Assembly (NCBI RefSeq): GCF_032854445.1
Contig: NC_088300.1
Span: 65,878,984 to 65,942,983 of the forward strand
Length of the DNA stretch: 64,000 nt
DNA from: Liolophura sinensis
Lineage: Eukaryota > Mollusca > Polyplacophora > Chitonida > Chitonidae
Direction: 5' to 3'
Below are positions 12,419 through 50,452 of the stretch, one piece after another. The position numbers and the translations under genes were made by a program. Below the pieces are notes generated by a model. That model worked only from the letters and a program-made list of their open reading frames with translations. It made no database searches and had not been told where the DNA came from. Within the stretch, counting starts at the first letter, position 1, and the number at the start of each line of letters is the position of its first letter.

Positions 12419-13739
12419 TTGTTGTAACCAGGGATTGTTTGCTTTCGGCCTAATAATATCACTCCACGTTCTCGGAAAGAGTCGACCTTGTTCCCAGTTG
12501 ACCATCTCCTAATCTGTCATGTTCTCATTAACCTCGGCCAGAACACTGGATCAGGTCGAATATAAATGGAACATTGAAAGTTACCAGTACGATACTAAGG
12601 GTGTATTGCTCATGGCTGTATTTTGGCTGCCCATTGGCTGTTTTTTTCCCCGTTTACGCCATAGCATTGTCACAACTCCAGGATATAACCGTGTCGTAAA
12701 TTATGTGTCATTAAAACGTATAATACATCACATTCCTGAAAATAGCTCACTTAACGGTATGTTACTATATAAAAAAACAAGCACGTCTCGCGTCCACGAA
12801 AAGTGTGTCACATGAAAACGCGTGTTACGAAGCACCACGGGATGCAAAACCATTGGAGCAGTTGTCAAAAAATTAACTGAGGCCATGAAATGTGCTCCAC
12901 AAAGTACTACAATGTCAAATAAATACCCCTTTAAACCGTGAAAAAAATGCGCTATAAATACATGCTTTTGTTACATGACAAATTAAGATGTCTTTCTGTG
13001 GCTTTAGCGCTGAGAAGACAGCGTAGCAGACTGGTTCTTGACATGACACATATCTAGGAATAACCAGAAAAGCCAGGGGATGTTTTATTTCGAATCTTCT
13101 GGAAACGTTAAATAGAAAACTGAATGTCAGAGTAATACAGCTATAGTCCGCGTATAAGAAAACACTCTACAGATCTGGCAGCTTAATACGTCCTCTGGAG
13201 ACTGATTTTATTATGTGGAGACTATTGATTTTATTCTGTTCCTGTAACGATTTGTAACACATGTTCGCAGGACGATCAGAGAAATCCTGTTGCCCGTTGT
13301 TCACGGTGTTCTCTTATACAAATTTGTTTCTTGGGGTTGAACAAGCTTGAACTCAACCATTGACGTGATGAGTTTTTTATTATGTTATAGCGATTTTGTC
13401 CGTCTGTCCGTCCGCCTGTTTTTGGAAGCCATTTGTCTAAAAAAAAAAACAATCCATGCCGTTCAGATTAAGCAGAATTCATAAATCGGGAATACTTCTT
13501 GTTGAAAAAACATTTTTGGAGTTCCAACAAAGAAATGACCTTTTGATGTTGTCAAGTAGAGGCTATATAGCCCGTAAAGTTTCTTCCAAACCAGGGTCCG
13601 GTTTCATGAAACTCACTTTGCTAAGTATACTATTGACTACCATCACACTAAATATGGTTCATGAAACTGGCCCCAGCACTGTACCCAAAGGATTTTTTCC
13701 AGCCTTAGGAGGCTATATGAAGATTTGCTGTCCTAAGAG
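12419..13739. other. No gene recognised
   Basis: Short frames only, the longest a 101-codon plus-strand frame at 13456-13761 that runs into the SINE tail. A short repeated motif, TTCATGAAACT, occurs twice near 13604 and 13660. Confidence 0.5.
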
Positions 13740-13938
13740 ATTTATTTACTTATTTATTTGATTGGTGTTTTACGCCGTACTCAGTAATATTTCACTTATA
13801 CGACGGCGGCCAGCATTATGGTAGAAAAACTGGTCAGAGCCCAGGAGAAACCCATTACCACCCGCGCGCAGACCTTCCTACGTGCGGCCGGAGAGGAAGC
13901 CAGAATGAACCACACATAGCGACCACACTGGTGAAAGT
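13740..13938 (-). mobile_element. SINE copy, left arm of an inverted pair
   Basis: A minus-strand SINE from (TTTA)n to about CACACTGGTGAAAG. It abuts a plus-strand copy, giving an inverted arrangement with almost no spacer. Confidence 0.88.
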
Positions 13939-13941
13939 CCA

Positions 13942-14113
13942 CCTCATGCTGGCTTCCTCTCCGACCGTACGTAGGAAGGTCATCCAACAACCTGCGGATG
14001 GTCGTGCGTTTCTCCGCGCTTTGCCCGGTTTCCTCCCACCATAATGCTGGCCACCTTCGTATAAGTGAAATATTCTTGAGAACGGCGTAAAACACCAATC
14101 AAATAAATAAATG
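13942..14113 (+). mobile_element. SINE copy, right arm of an inverted pair
   Basis: A plus-strand SINE lacking most of the tRNA-like head. It begins in CTCATGCTGGCTTCCTCTCC and ends ...AACACCAATCAAATAAATAAATG. It pairs with the copy immediately to its left over about 170 bp. Confidence 0.88.
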
Positions 14114-15989
14114 TAAAAACATTTCGTGCTTATCTCATGGATAAGGTTTGTGTTATACAAAACAGAATCTTTCCGTTCAAAGTCACTCTGGTCCATTATT
14201 CACATGAGATGTAAAGCTCAATAAACGAAAGATGGTCACTTGCCGAGTACGTCATGGCCTGTTGCCCGTGTTCAGTGTTGATGAATGTCATCAAGCTCAC
14301 GGACTGCAACGCCTCGACCCCTGTGTACTGAACTGATAACTGCCATAAGACACGGTCTATAACCATAAGCCATATGCTACAGTGGTTGTACAGGTATCTC
14401 TGAGGAAGATCTATCTGGAAGGAGAGATAAAAGAGAGGACCATCTCGTCACAAGGGCTCTACAGTTGATGGTGGGCGCCATCTGATCTAAACCATGTCAT
14501 CCTAGATCTAAGATCAGAAGCTGACTCCACAGAACCCTTTCTGACTTTTGGATACATTTGTCTGTAGATAATATTAATGAGATGGACAAAATTTTGATTT
14601 CTTAAACCGAAAAGTAAGCTTTTAGATCGAATTTCAAATTCTGGCGTAAGTCAGAAATGGCTTTGTGGAATCGGCCACTGTTTCCTTCTTCGCAGCTTGG
14701 GCTTCAGAAATAATGTGGAAGCTAAGCTGGGAACATGGCCAACCGATCTTAGAGCCAGTTTGATGCATATGTTTGTTATGACCATATAGTTTTGGATAGT
14801 GAATGATTCAATATTGTATGACATTTATTAGCCTCATGGAAAAAAAGGAAGCAAAACGTAAAATCTGTTACACATTACACATCATTAAACAGATTTTCAG
14901 CAGCGTTTGGCTGGATTTTCATTTTGAATTCCTTAAATATGCAATTTTTGGCAAAATAATCGATCAGCACAAAAATCCTATTGAATTTTAGCTATTATTT
15001 TAATATAACCCAAAATATTTGTAAAAAATATCTCTCTTGTTTGTGCACGTCTTACCTGTCAATATCGATAAATAAATTCCTATAACTTGTAAAGCGGTTT
15101 GCATTATAACTTTTTCAAGCTTTAGAATCATTTTAAAACTATAAATAGTACAGGTATAATCGTTTGATACTTGCCGAAGGTCGATAATATAAGCTGTTCT
15201 TGGTAAATATAGAAAGTAGATTTGATTAGCGAATATAAATATTATGCCACGCATCTTTGGCATGGCATCTTTAAAAGAAATAAAGTGGTATCTTTCCTAT
15301 AGTTGATCAAAGTACCGTTATGTTATTGTTGCTGTCAGCATTGAACAATCATGCTGACACTCTTCTTTGTGTAAATCAGGCTCTGGACATTAACACAAAG
15401 AGGAACTCACGCACTCAAACTGCTACAGTACAAGTTCAATTCTACGAATTACTCCTGGTTTGCCGTTTTTAGCTGATTCTCGTTCACGAGACAATAATGT
15501 GGAAAAGGTCGCGATGGTTTGATAGTCCTCGCTATGCACAATGTAAAGATCTCTCACGGCTGGCAGTGCTTAAGACACCAATATCTGATAAATGCTCGTC
15601 ATCTAAGCGGATGGACCTTTGTATAATGTCTCGCTTATAATGGAGAGTTCTGTCTGAATCTCCTTATGTGAGAGATGTAAGACAGATCACAAAGTTTTAA
15701 GCTAATACTGGTACCGATGCCCTAAGCGCACGGCGGAAGTAAGGACATTGCATGGTGCTAAAAGTCTGTGACGGACTCCCTTTTCCGCCCACTACCGGCT
15801 CAAAATTGTTGCTTTTTATTTACCAAAAACGTATTAAAACAAAACGGCAAAGTTGCCAAGGTATCGCTCAAAAGCAACTATATTGTAGGAGGCAAACTCT
15901 CGTCTTAAAATGTGTAACTCGATTACTTCAGAATGTGTGCGAATTTATGACTGGTGCCATGTTTTAATGTGATTGCATATTAAATGTGA
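14114..15989. other. No gene recognised
   Basis: Intergenic AT-rich sequence. GTCAGAAATGGCTTTGTGGA at about 14652 resembles GTCAGAAATGGCTTCTTGGA at about 6292, a further dispersed fragment. No domain is recognised. Confidence 0.45.
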
Positions 15990-16190
15990 TGACAACAGAG
16001 CATTTTGAGTAATTCTTGATCAGTGACATCCAATATGTTGCAATTAACATCACTGCAATTTATTTACCCAATTCGGCTTAAGCCACAGTGTAGTGGTGTG
16101 TACGTTGTTACTTTTCAGCATACACATAAACAGTCGGATTACAACCCTACCTGAGGTAAATTGAGAAGAGGTCGGAGATCACACTATCGT
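15990..16190 (+). repeat. Dispersed repeat family R1, copy 3
   Basis: TTGCAATTAACATCACTGCA, CGGCTTAAGCCACAGTGTAG and TGAGGTAAATTGAGAAGAGG follow the order of the other two copies. Confidence 0.72.
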
Positions 16191-16324
16191 CACTGTCCTG
16201 GGTTTACTGTCTATGCTGTATAGCCTTTTATATTTGAAGGTTTCTCACACGAATTTTTCTAAGAAAAATATGAGAGAACAGGACTGTAGAGAAGAGCATG
16301 CGTCTCATACCGCAATAAGCCGTT

Positions 16325-17140
16325 GCGTCGTTCACATTAAATTAGGAAATGAAAGTAGGTTTGCTGTCTGGAAATAGCTATATAAACGCAGCAACCTCTC
16401 GGCCTGACGAAAATAAGACTTGACAAGATTATGAAATCAGTTACACACTGTTTTTACCTTTGAACTTGGTTTACACAGCTGTAGTGTGTATATCCCTGAC
16501 TAACATAATACAGCCGTTAGAACCAGTCCTATTAGAACAGCTTACCAGGTCTGTCATTTGGCTTCTTGTGTAAGGGATATATTTTTTTCTGGTTTTGCTG
16601 CAGAAAAATGTAAATCACTTGATGAAAGAAGGAAATAATAACGACAAATCCGAATTATGCCCTGAAGAAATCGCGACTAGGATGACAAATTCTTATGGGA
16701 AATGCCTGGGTTTAACATCAGAGACCGGGTGTTTTGTTGTAAGCGATCGATAGATCATCCAGCTGGCAAATGAGTTCCTCGTGGCGGTCAGTGCTGATGT
16801 GGACTTGGGATCACACTGTTACTGTCACAATATGCTGAGGCGGTAGGGAAGAAGCTACAAAGAGCCTTGTCTAAACATGCAAGTCAAGGTAAACCCATGT
16901 CCCACGGGAAATCTCTGTGCAATTTTATCATGTCTTGCTTCAAACTGATGACCAAAATTTGCATTGTCTTGACTCAAGCATGTGTCTAGATGTCGATGAC
17001 AAACACATCACGGAGCTACCTCACACACAAGGCTTCCTTAAAGTAATTAGCGCTGTGACGCTGGTAAATAATGCTCTCAGTGGCAAAGGCAAAAATGTAT
17101 TACATAACGAGGCTGTGACATACACTTCCTTGCCGTTGAC
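16325..17140. repeat. Older tandem duplication, left member
   Basis: Shares with 17325-18420, in order: AATGAAAGTAGGTTTGCTGT, ATCCGAATTATGCCCTGAAG, GTGCTGATGTGGACTTG, AAATCTCTGTGCAATTTTAT, CATGTCTTGCTTCAAACTGA. No coding sequence is recognised. Confidence 0.75.
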
Positions 17141-17166
17141 GTCAAATATGTGGGAAACGCGAGGAA

Positions 17167-17304
17167 TATTATTTATTTATTTGATTGGTGTTTTATGCCG
17201 TCCTTAAGAATATTTTATTTTTACGACGACAATCACAGCCGGGTGGGAGAAAAGCGGGCATAGCCCGGGGGAAACCCACGACCATCCGCAGGTTGCTGGA
17301 AGCG
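17167..17304 (-). mobile_element. SINE fragment, 3' half
   Basis: ATTTGATTGGTGTTTTATGC, then AAGCGGGCATAGCCCGGGGG and ACGACCATCCGCAGGTTGCT. It sits between the two members of an older tandem duplication (16.3-18.4 kb). Confidence 0.85.
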
Positions 17305-17324
17305 CAGATCATGAGAGAAGTTTA

Positions 17325-18420
17325 TATCGGTAAAAAAAATGAAAGTGAGTTTGATGCCTGAAAACAGCTGTAGAATTACTAGCCGTCGGCCAGACGAAGA
17401 TAATACATGGCAGAATATAGTTTACATTCATAAATTAAAATTAGTCACAAATTGGTATTACCTAAAGGCTGTTTTACACAGCAAATGTAGGTGACTGATT
17501 AATATGATAATGCCTTTAGTTCCTTTATGGCACTTCATGGCGTCAGATTTGTCAGTGTTACAGGCGCGCCATTTGACTTCTTGTTGTAAGGGGTGTGTTC
17601 CTTCTGGCGCTGTCTCTGAAAATTGAAATGCTAACGAATCCGAATTATGCTTTGAAGAAATCCCGACAAGGATGACAAATTCATAATGAAAATGCCTTGG
17701 TTTAACATGATCGTATTTTTCTTTTTCCGGTGGATAATGTATAGTACCCTGAGTGGGCCAAAAGGGTCTCTCTTTGCACGCAGCCCGTGCTGATGTGGAC
17801 TATCATATTGCTGAAGTATATTGCTGAAGGCCAGTGGTCTATATCATAAATTCTTGTTCGTCCTACAAACATGTATATACATAAAATTTTTCAGAAGTTA
17901 TATATACCATATGTAATAGAAATATCATGCGTTTTATTTCAGCTTTGGTTCTTTTAACTGATCTTAAACATGTTCGTCTACTTTATTATCATTTTGAATG
18001 TTCTCATTATCTGATCGAAATGCACTTTGGCCACAGTATGGCTGAAATATTGCCGACGTGGCGTTAAGCCATAATCATTCATTCAGGAGGAGGAGGGGCC
18101 GGGTGGGGGGAGGGATTGCGTGATTTGGGTGGGCCTTTGAGGATGGTTGAGGAGGGTCTGGTCTAAACGTGTAGGTCAAGGCACTGATATGTATGTCCCA
18201 CGAGAAATCTTTGTGCAGCGTTTTCATGTCTTGCTTCAATTGATGAGCAAAATTTGAATTATCGGGACTGGAGCATGTGTCTATAGCTGTCGACGAAAAA
18301 CACACCATGGAGTGGTCTCAAAGCAATGATTACTTATGGAAGACCAACTGGAGACACTGGTAAACATTGCCGTGAGTGGACAATTTGATACACGCCGAGG
18401 CTGAGATCTACACTTCATAG
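17325..18420. repeat. Older tandem duplication, right member (interrupted)
   Basis: Counterpart of 16325-17140: AATGAAAGTGAGTTTGATGC, ATCCGAATTATGCTTTGAAG, GTGCTGATGTGGACTAT, AAATCTTTGTGCAGCGTTTT, CATGTCTTGCTTCAATTGAT. It is split by the inserted block 17829-18090, which is also the start of the 33-kb unit. Confidence 0.75.
17829..18090 (+). mobile_element. SINE-like element ending CATTCATTCAG (unit 1, at the duplication edge)
   Basis: The 3' end reads ATGGCTGAAATATTGCCGAC, GTGGCGTTAAGCCATAATCA, TTCATTCAG. A related tail ends at 9225. The block interrupts the right-hand member of the 16.3-18.4 kb tandem repeat, so it looks inserted. Its left boundary coincides with the start of the 33-kb duplication. 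Unit 2 copy: 50832-51092. Confidence 0.55.
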
Positions 18421-18631
18421 GTGTGCGTTAAAGGTGTGTTGAGCTCAAGGTACATGCCTCCATATTGAATGCATTGTTTACTTTGTGTGGACCAATTCAC
18501 CGTTCTTGCATATGTGCGTCAAAACAGACATCTGAACATCAGCAGTCAGTCAAAATAAAATATGAAATTAAGACGGATTCATGCAATGAATTAAGCATAA
18601 TTGAAAAATACACAGGAACTTACACAGTTGA

Positions 18632-19095
18632 ATGCTAAAAAGGCAAACCGTCATAATGAAGGATGTATTTCTTTTTTCTTTAGCGTCGGGAAAAAACTCG
18701 CGAGAACCGCAAACTAAATATGTATCACCGAGTTACAGAACACTACCGTTCTAGTCCTCGACCTACAAACTATACGAATACGATTATCACGGTATTGCCT
18801 TAACTCGGTCAGAAAAAAACGAACAAATTAATACAGCTTCAGCATATAATAACTTGGTTCTGCTCGCCCAATTTACACAACACAGAAGTCCAATAGCAGG
18901 CATGCGGGTTTCTATCGTTGTTTGATAGCTATAGGCAAAAACAGTTCCAGATGTAACTCAATTATCGACAAATGTACTCGACGTCGATGTTACAACGTGT
19001 TGTACAGATGTCAGAATATAACCAAAAAAGTCCTATATTCGAGTGCCGGTGTGTGTTTTTATTTGCCTAAATGGCATTCCAAACTGTCCGACTGA
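18632..19095 (+). pseudogene. Broken counterpart of the 151-codon ORF (unit 1)
   Basis: The same segment in unit 1 has an in-frame TAG at 18752-18754, where unit 2 has AAG. It also has an 8-bp longer stretch near 18841-18857 that shifts the frame. Further substitutions replace the Lys-Asp of unit 2 by Arg-His. Length is 464 bp against 456 in unit 2. It is called a pseudogene only relative to the open copy; both may be non-coding. Confidence 0.3.
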
Positions 19096-20404
19096 ATTAA
19101 GTGCTCTTTAAAGAGTAAGAAGTGGCTTCATTAGTCAGAGCATGGCGTATTAAATAGGAATTCCATCTTGAGCAAAAACGGTACAAGTGATTGAGAATAA
19201 TCGTCCGTCGATGGTCGTTCTCCCATGACAAGCCTACCACAGTCTTCTTCACGCAGTAATTGGTCCCTTCACCTCACCGACGGAAACAATCTGCTGATCG
19301 GAAATTTGCTGATAAAGAGAACGAAATTTACTCCTGATGACTTTTGATTGCCTTCAAAAAGTGTCCGAGACCTCGTCAGGTGTAGGTGTGAGGACGGCAG
19401 GATATACTAGGTTTTTGGAGCTATTTGAGGTATAGAGGTTGTCGAGCACACGAGCTCGTCGGCGTGTTTGGAGTCTTTGGGGCTTTTAAGAGTTACTTTA
19501 TCCGTATTTGGCCAGAAAAACAGAATAAGCCAAATCAACAGGGAGATTTCTACCTAATAAAATATCCAGTGGTCTCCAAATATACAGTACCGTTGAAGAA
19601 AGTCCATTTTCTTGGACTTTTGTTCAATTTGTCGCAATGCTTTTAGGTCATTGTTGTAAATATGTGTAGTTGCAGATTACTATTTCCGAATTAGTCGCCA
19701 CCCACATAAGAACTGTGAGAGCTGTTTTCATTACAACAGACATTTCCTCTACTCTCTTGTCTAACTGGAAGGACTTAAAGATGTCCTCAAGTGAAGGTTA
19801 ATATTTGCCGAAGTCTCGACAGGAACCATATACAGTTTAGTCATACTCATACTCTTCTTTTCCTGCAAAACTGACCACCATAGTGTGACCACCATAGTGT
19901 CGAAACATTCTCAGGGGTGAAAAAAAATAGAACTAAGTGCTTAACCTAATTAAGGACATCAAACGCACAGAGCACTAATAAAAAGAATTGTTGTAGAGGA
20001 ATCTAAACTTTGAGCGGAAGTGATACAATTATTACAACCACTTCAGAATAATTCCGATAGTTCGTTGTCACAGGAGCCTGCATAGGCCTTTGACAAATGG
20101 GGCATAGTTTTGAGGAAAGGCACAAATGGGCTCTGCCAAGCCACATCAAACATGACAATATTAAGTAATAGAGGATTTGCATATGACGCCATCATCACAC
20201 AGCATTTTGACAGACATCTTAATATGGCTTGGGATGAAGACATTGCGCTAGAATGGCTGCCATAAGACTGTGCTAGTCCTCTCTAAGGGAAAACAGGCGT
20301 AACATTGCCACATACGACATGGGATTCGTGTTGTCTTCCACTTGTGTCTATAATTAAATGAATAGCATGCCCATGTTTAAAGATAGGACGTATCTAATAG
20401 TTGG

Positions 20405-20541
20405 TGGGTTCGAATCAAGCTTCCGCCGGTCCATCTGCTGCCGAGGTTTTGTGGTTTACTCCAGGCTCTGTCTAATTTCAGCCATCGATAAACCTGGCTA
20501 CCGTTATGTACGTGAAATATTTGACGTAAAACACCAATGAA
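20405..20541 (+). mobile_element. SINE-like element of a second type (unit 1)
   Basis: A box B-like GGTTCGAATCAAGC opens the block. It then runs through TTTGTGGTTTACTCCAGGCT and CTGGCTACCGTTATGTACGT to GAAATATTTGACGTAAAACACC. The 3' end resembles the main SINE tail but the body differs. Unit 2 copy at about 53391-53527. Confidence 0.5.
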
Positions 20542-20906
20542 TAAACTTAATGTCAGTAAAGGTAAAAACCAGACGATTCACAAAATATATAATGAACACA
20601 TGCGACTGCCCACTTTTTTTGGCATGTTGGTGCGTACATATATAATACTTTCATACATGTCTGACATCAAGAAGGTCTATAATAAAGAACTGTTAACTTT
20701 GAACAGCAACAAAATAGTCCCAGGCAAAAAATATAGCGTAGCTGGTAATTACAGAACGAAAGACATTTACAATAGCTGTAGGACATCCCTTTCGTCGTTA
20801 TCACAGTTCTATACTATCACCGACCACAGATTCAGGGAAGATAACTCTCAGGAGCTTCTGTCACCACAGTCTGTGTCCCTTGGTTGTGTCATTTTACAAA
20901 CATGGC

Positions 20907-21214
20907 GGCCACAGACCCCCATTACAGCTTCCGTTTTTCGGGACAATTTAGGTGTGATTTAGGGTGTAAAGTCTTGCATGCTTGATATCAAAATGATGGA
21001 AATTGTCTAAACTTTGGGCAGGTATGAGTTTTAATGATGAAAGTTTGAAATTCTGGGCGAGAGGACACATGGAGACAGGTGGTGATGATGGCTTTTTCTA
21101 ACAGGCTGGGCCAGATATGCACCAAAGCTTATTGGCCACGGAATGTTCGGGACTGAGCTACATTGCTAAACATTAACACTGTCGCTTAGGGAAAATTAAT
21201 GGGGGTCTGTGGCC
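20907..21214. repeat. 18-bp perfect inverted repeat spanning 308 bp
   Basis: GGCCACAGACCCCCATTA at 20907-20924 is the exact reverse complement of 21197-21214. The left arm contains the end of ATGGCGGCCACAG, which looks like a start-codon context (frame MAATDPHYSFRFSG), but no continuing exon was found. Unit 2 has the same pair near 53892 and 54191. Confidence 0.7.
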
Positions 21215-21994
21215 AGGTATGTATATGCATATTGTAAGAGAGGCTTCTCAAGCTGACAAGGTGAAAATGGCAAGTCTTGAACAAATTTACAACAAAACTT
21301 TTAATAGCTCTTAAAAAAACAAATTATTGCTGTTCTTTACAAACTAAACAAGAATTGTTACTTGTCTGAAGTGCAAGTAAAACTCGAAAAACAGATATTA
21401 AAACTTCATGAAACAAGAGTTCAAATATCTTCCTCATACGATCCCTGACACTGTACACTGCCAATTCTAATTATACATGTAAATATACACTAAGTGATCA
21501 CTTAAATATCCAGCAACATGTGTTTACATAAACGCAAGAAACAAAATAGTAATTGCTCAACAAGCAGTATACAAATACAAGTACTTAAACACAAATACAA
21601 AAAAAGCATTTGCTTTGTATTTTTTCCAAAATAAGTTATAAACACCACAGGACATACCTTTAAGCTTAACTCTTTCGTCTGTGTCAATGCAATAAAAATA
21701 GTTTTACAATTTTCAAAATAGTTTAACAATTCTTTTTTTTTTATTCCTGCAGTTCTTCACAAAGCTGCTATCTCTAGCAGAAACAACTAAAACAGATGAT
21801 GTGATGGACGTCACCGTTTGGAAAAACACCACTATTTTACAATTTAATTTCACTTAAAGAAAATAAAATCTAAATGTCAGCTTCATCGCGAAGAGATTTG
21901 TGGAAAGACCCAGTCAAAATTCCCAAAAGCTGGGTTATGATGAACATCTAACAAAAATATATATTAAGATCACAATTTCTTATGCCCATTCTCT

Positions 21995-22520
21995 ATTATC
22001 AGTATTGAGTAAAGTGAATTTCTCACATTTATTATCATTTCAGTGTCTACTTCAACACATTCTGAGATAATGTGTCATCATACATGAGATAACATGTCAT
22101 CAGTATTGAGTAAAGTAAGTTCTAATTTCTCATATTCATTATCATTTCAGTGTCTACTTCAACATAATCTGAGACAACATGTCATCATACATGAGATAAT
22201 GTGTCATTTTACATGAGATAACATGTCATCAGAATTGAGTAAAGTAAGTTCTAATTTCTCATATTCACTATCATTTCAGTGTCTACTTCAACACAATCTG
22301 AGACAACATGTCATCATACATGAGATGATGTCATCAGTATTATTGAAGTGAATTCTAATTTCTCATATTTATTATCATTTCATTGTCTACTTCCACACAA
22401 TCTGAGATAATTTGTCATCTTACATGAGATAATGTGTCATCAGTATTGCATCAAGGGAATTATAATTTCTCATATTTATTATCATTTCAGTGTCTACTTC
22501 CACACATTCTGAAATAAAGA
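21995..22520. repeat. Imperfect tandem repeat of 100-130 bp, about 5 copies (unit 1)
   Basis: Each unit holds TCATCAGTATTGAGTAAAGT, TTCTCATATT-AT-TTATCATTTC, AGTGTCTACTTCAACACA and TACATGAGATAACATGTCAT. It lies 0.4-0.9 kb beyond the GCN2 stop codon, in a possible 3' UTR or flank. Unit 2: about 54988-55515. Confidence 0.88.
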
Positions 22521-22538
22521 GTCATCTTACGTTTGTTT

Positions 22539-22544
22539 TTTAAT
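22539..22544 (-). terminator. Candidate poly(A) signal for GCN2
   Basis: On the minus strand this reads ATTAAA, about 365 nt beyond the stop codon. AATAAA also occurs further on, inside the tandem repeat (near 22475 and 22368). None is decisive without transcript data. Confidence 0.25.
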
Positions 22545-22908
22545 ATATGTACTGACCCTTTTTGAAAGCAGAGAAATAAAATAAGATATAAGATATTCAT
22601 ACATACCTGAGCTGCAGACAACTATAGACTGTAACATTTAAGAAATGGTTAAACCCAAAAATAACTTTTCAATCCACAGACATGGAAAGCTAAACAACAC
22701 AACAAACATGAAGAATGAATATTAAATATATATCCATGTCATCCTGGACTGAATGAGACAAGTCATTTTCCAGAGTAAAAGAAACAGTCCATAATGCACA
22801 TAAAATTGCTGTGTAGAGAACATATTTGTGTAAGATGATACAAACTAAAATGACTAGAAATCTTTACAAATTTCTCTCCCGTCGTGCTATCGTACATAAA
22901 AACTCAGA

Positions 22909-49663
<26,755 letters not shown>

Positions 49664-49929
49664 CTGAGGAGAAAACTAATACTAATTACACATCAAATAC
49701 TTGTATCATACAGGCGCTGTGGCCCTGTCTCTCCCTGCGAAAACCTATTTGTACCCATATTCACAGCAGATAGAATTATTATGACATAAACGATACATGT
49801 AAAAAAACTCAACAATGATCTAAGTCAAAAAAGAGGAAACTTTAACTGTTTGCATGAAAGTAAGTCTGATAAAAACTCTCGTAAGTTATTTTATTTGTGA
49901 CAATGTATTTGTTTAGTGATGAATTAAAT

Positions 49930-50148
49930 GACCCGTATCAGTATAATGGCTCGGGCGGGTCGGCTTACTTGCCTTTGGTAAGTCGTCTCAGTGAAGCAGC
50001 ACTAAATAAAAGAGTGGTGGAAGTCCGTCCTGCAACAAGGAGGCACATTACACGTACATGCACCCTAATGATTCCTTCGCCGTCATATGACTGAAAAATT
50101 GTTGAGTACGACGTTAAACCCCAAGCACTCACTCACTCACCTCTAAAA
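49930..50148 (+). mobile_element. SINE-like element ending in (CACT)n
   Basis: The block ends GAAAAATTGTTGAGTACGAC, GTTAAACCCCAAGCACTCAC, with CACTCACTCAC at the 3' end. It includes AACAAGGAGGCACATTACAC and TCGCCGTCATATGACTG. This tail is a dispersed molluscan motif in my memory. A second tail copy lies at 50403-50452. It lies to the right of GCN2 exon 1, where missing upstream exons would be sought. Confidence 0.6.
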
Positions 50149-50402
50149 TGGTAGAGTAACCTCAAGGGTGCAGCCCAATTGAAGTCATTTTATTTTTGAA
50201 GGTTGCATAACATATAAGATTGAAGATACTGATTATATTTGAGGCTCTAAATAATCATGTTAGACTTTAAGGGTTGCAACTGTTTTACTTTTACTTTCAT
50301 TATCATTCAGTGTGTATATTTACATAGATCTGGTACATGTATATACATGTAGCACTTATACTTCAGATTAAAACTGTCAGGTATAAAGTCCATGTAGGTA
50401 AG

Positions 50403-50452
50403 CTGAAAAATTGTTGAGTACGACGTTAAACCCCAAGCACTCACTCACTCGC
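50403..50452 (+). mobile_element. Isolated tail of the (CACT)n SINE-like element
   Basis: Repeats the last 50 bases of the element at 49930-50148 (CTGAAAAATTGTTGAGTACG onward, ending CACTCACTCGC), with no body visible. Confidence 0.6.

Larger units (their letters stand above)
19096..21994. other. GCN2 3' flank, unit 1, no assigned gene
   Basis: The frames here are preserved in unit 2 only to the extent expected of a recent copy: plus 20537-20962 (141 codons), minus 20043-20243, plus 19425-19646. None shows a domain. The 141-codon frame differs at its 3' end between units. Confidence 0.45.

Noticed and set aside
18075-18308. 77-codon minus-strand ORF (also 51086-51310 in unit 2)
   Set aside because: The related left member of the tandem repeat (16.3-17.1 kb) does not keep the frame, and no domain is visible.
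20537-20962. 141-codon plus-strand ORF conserved in both units (53523-53948)
   Set aside because: Conservation is no higher than in flanking non-coding sequence. The start overlaps a SINE-like tail and the end differs between units; no domain.
21874-21936. Alternative last GCN2 exon ending SLRDEADI
   Set aside because: Looked like the GCN2 C-terminus, but its phase does not join exon 33. The exon at 22909-22966 fits both phase and sequence.
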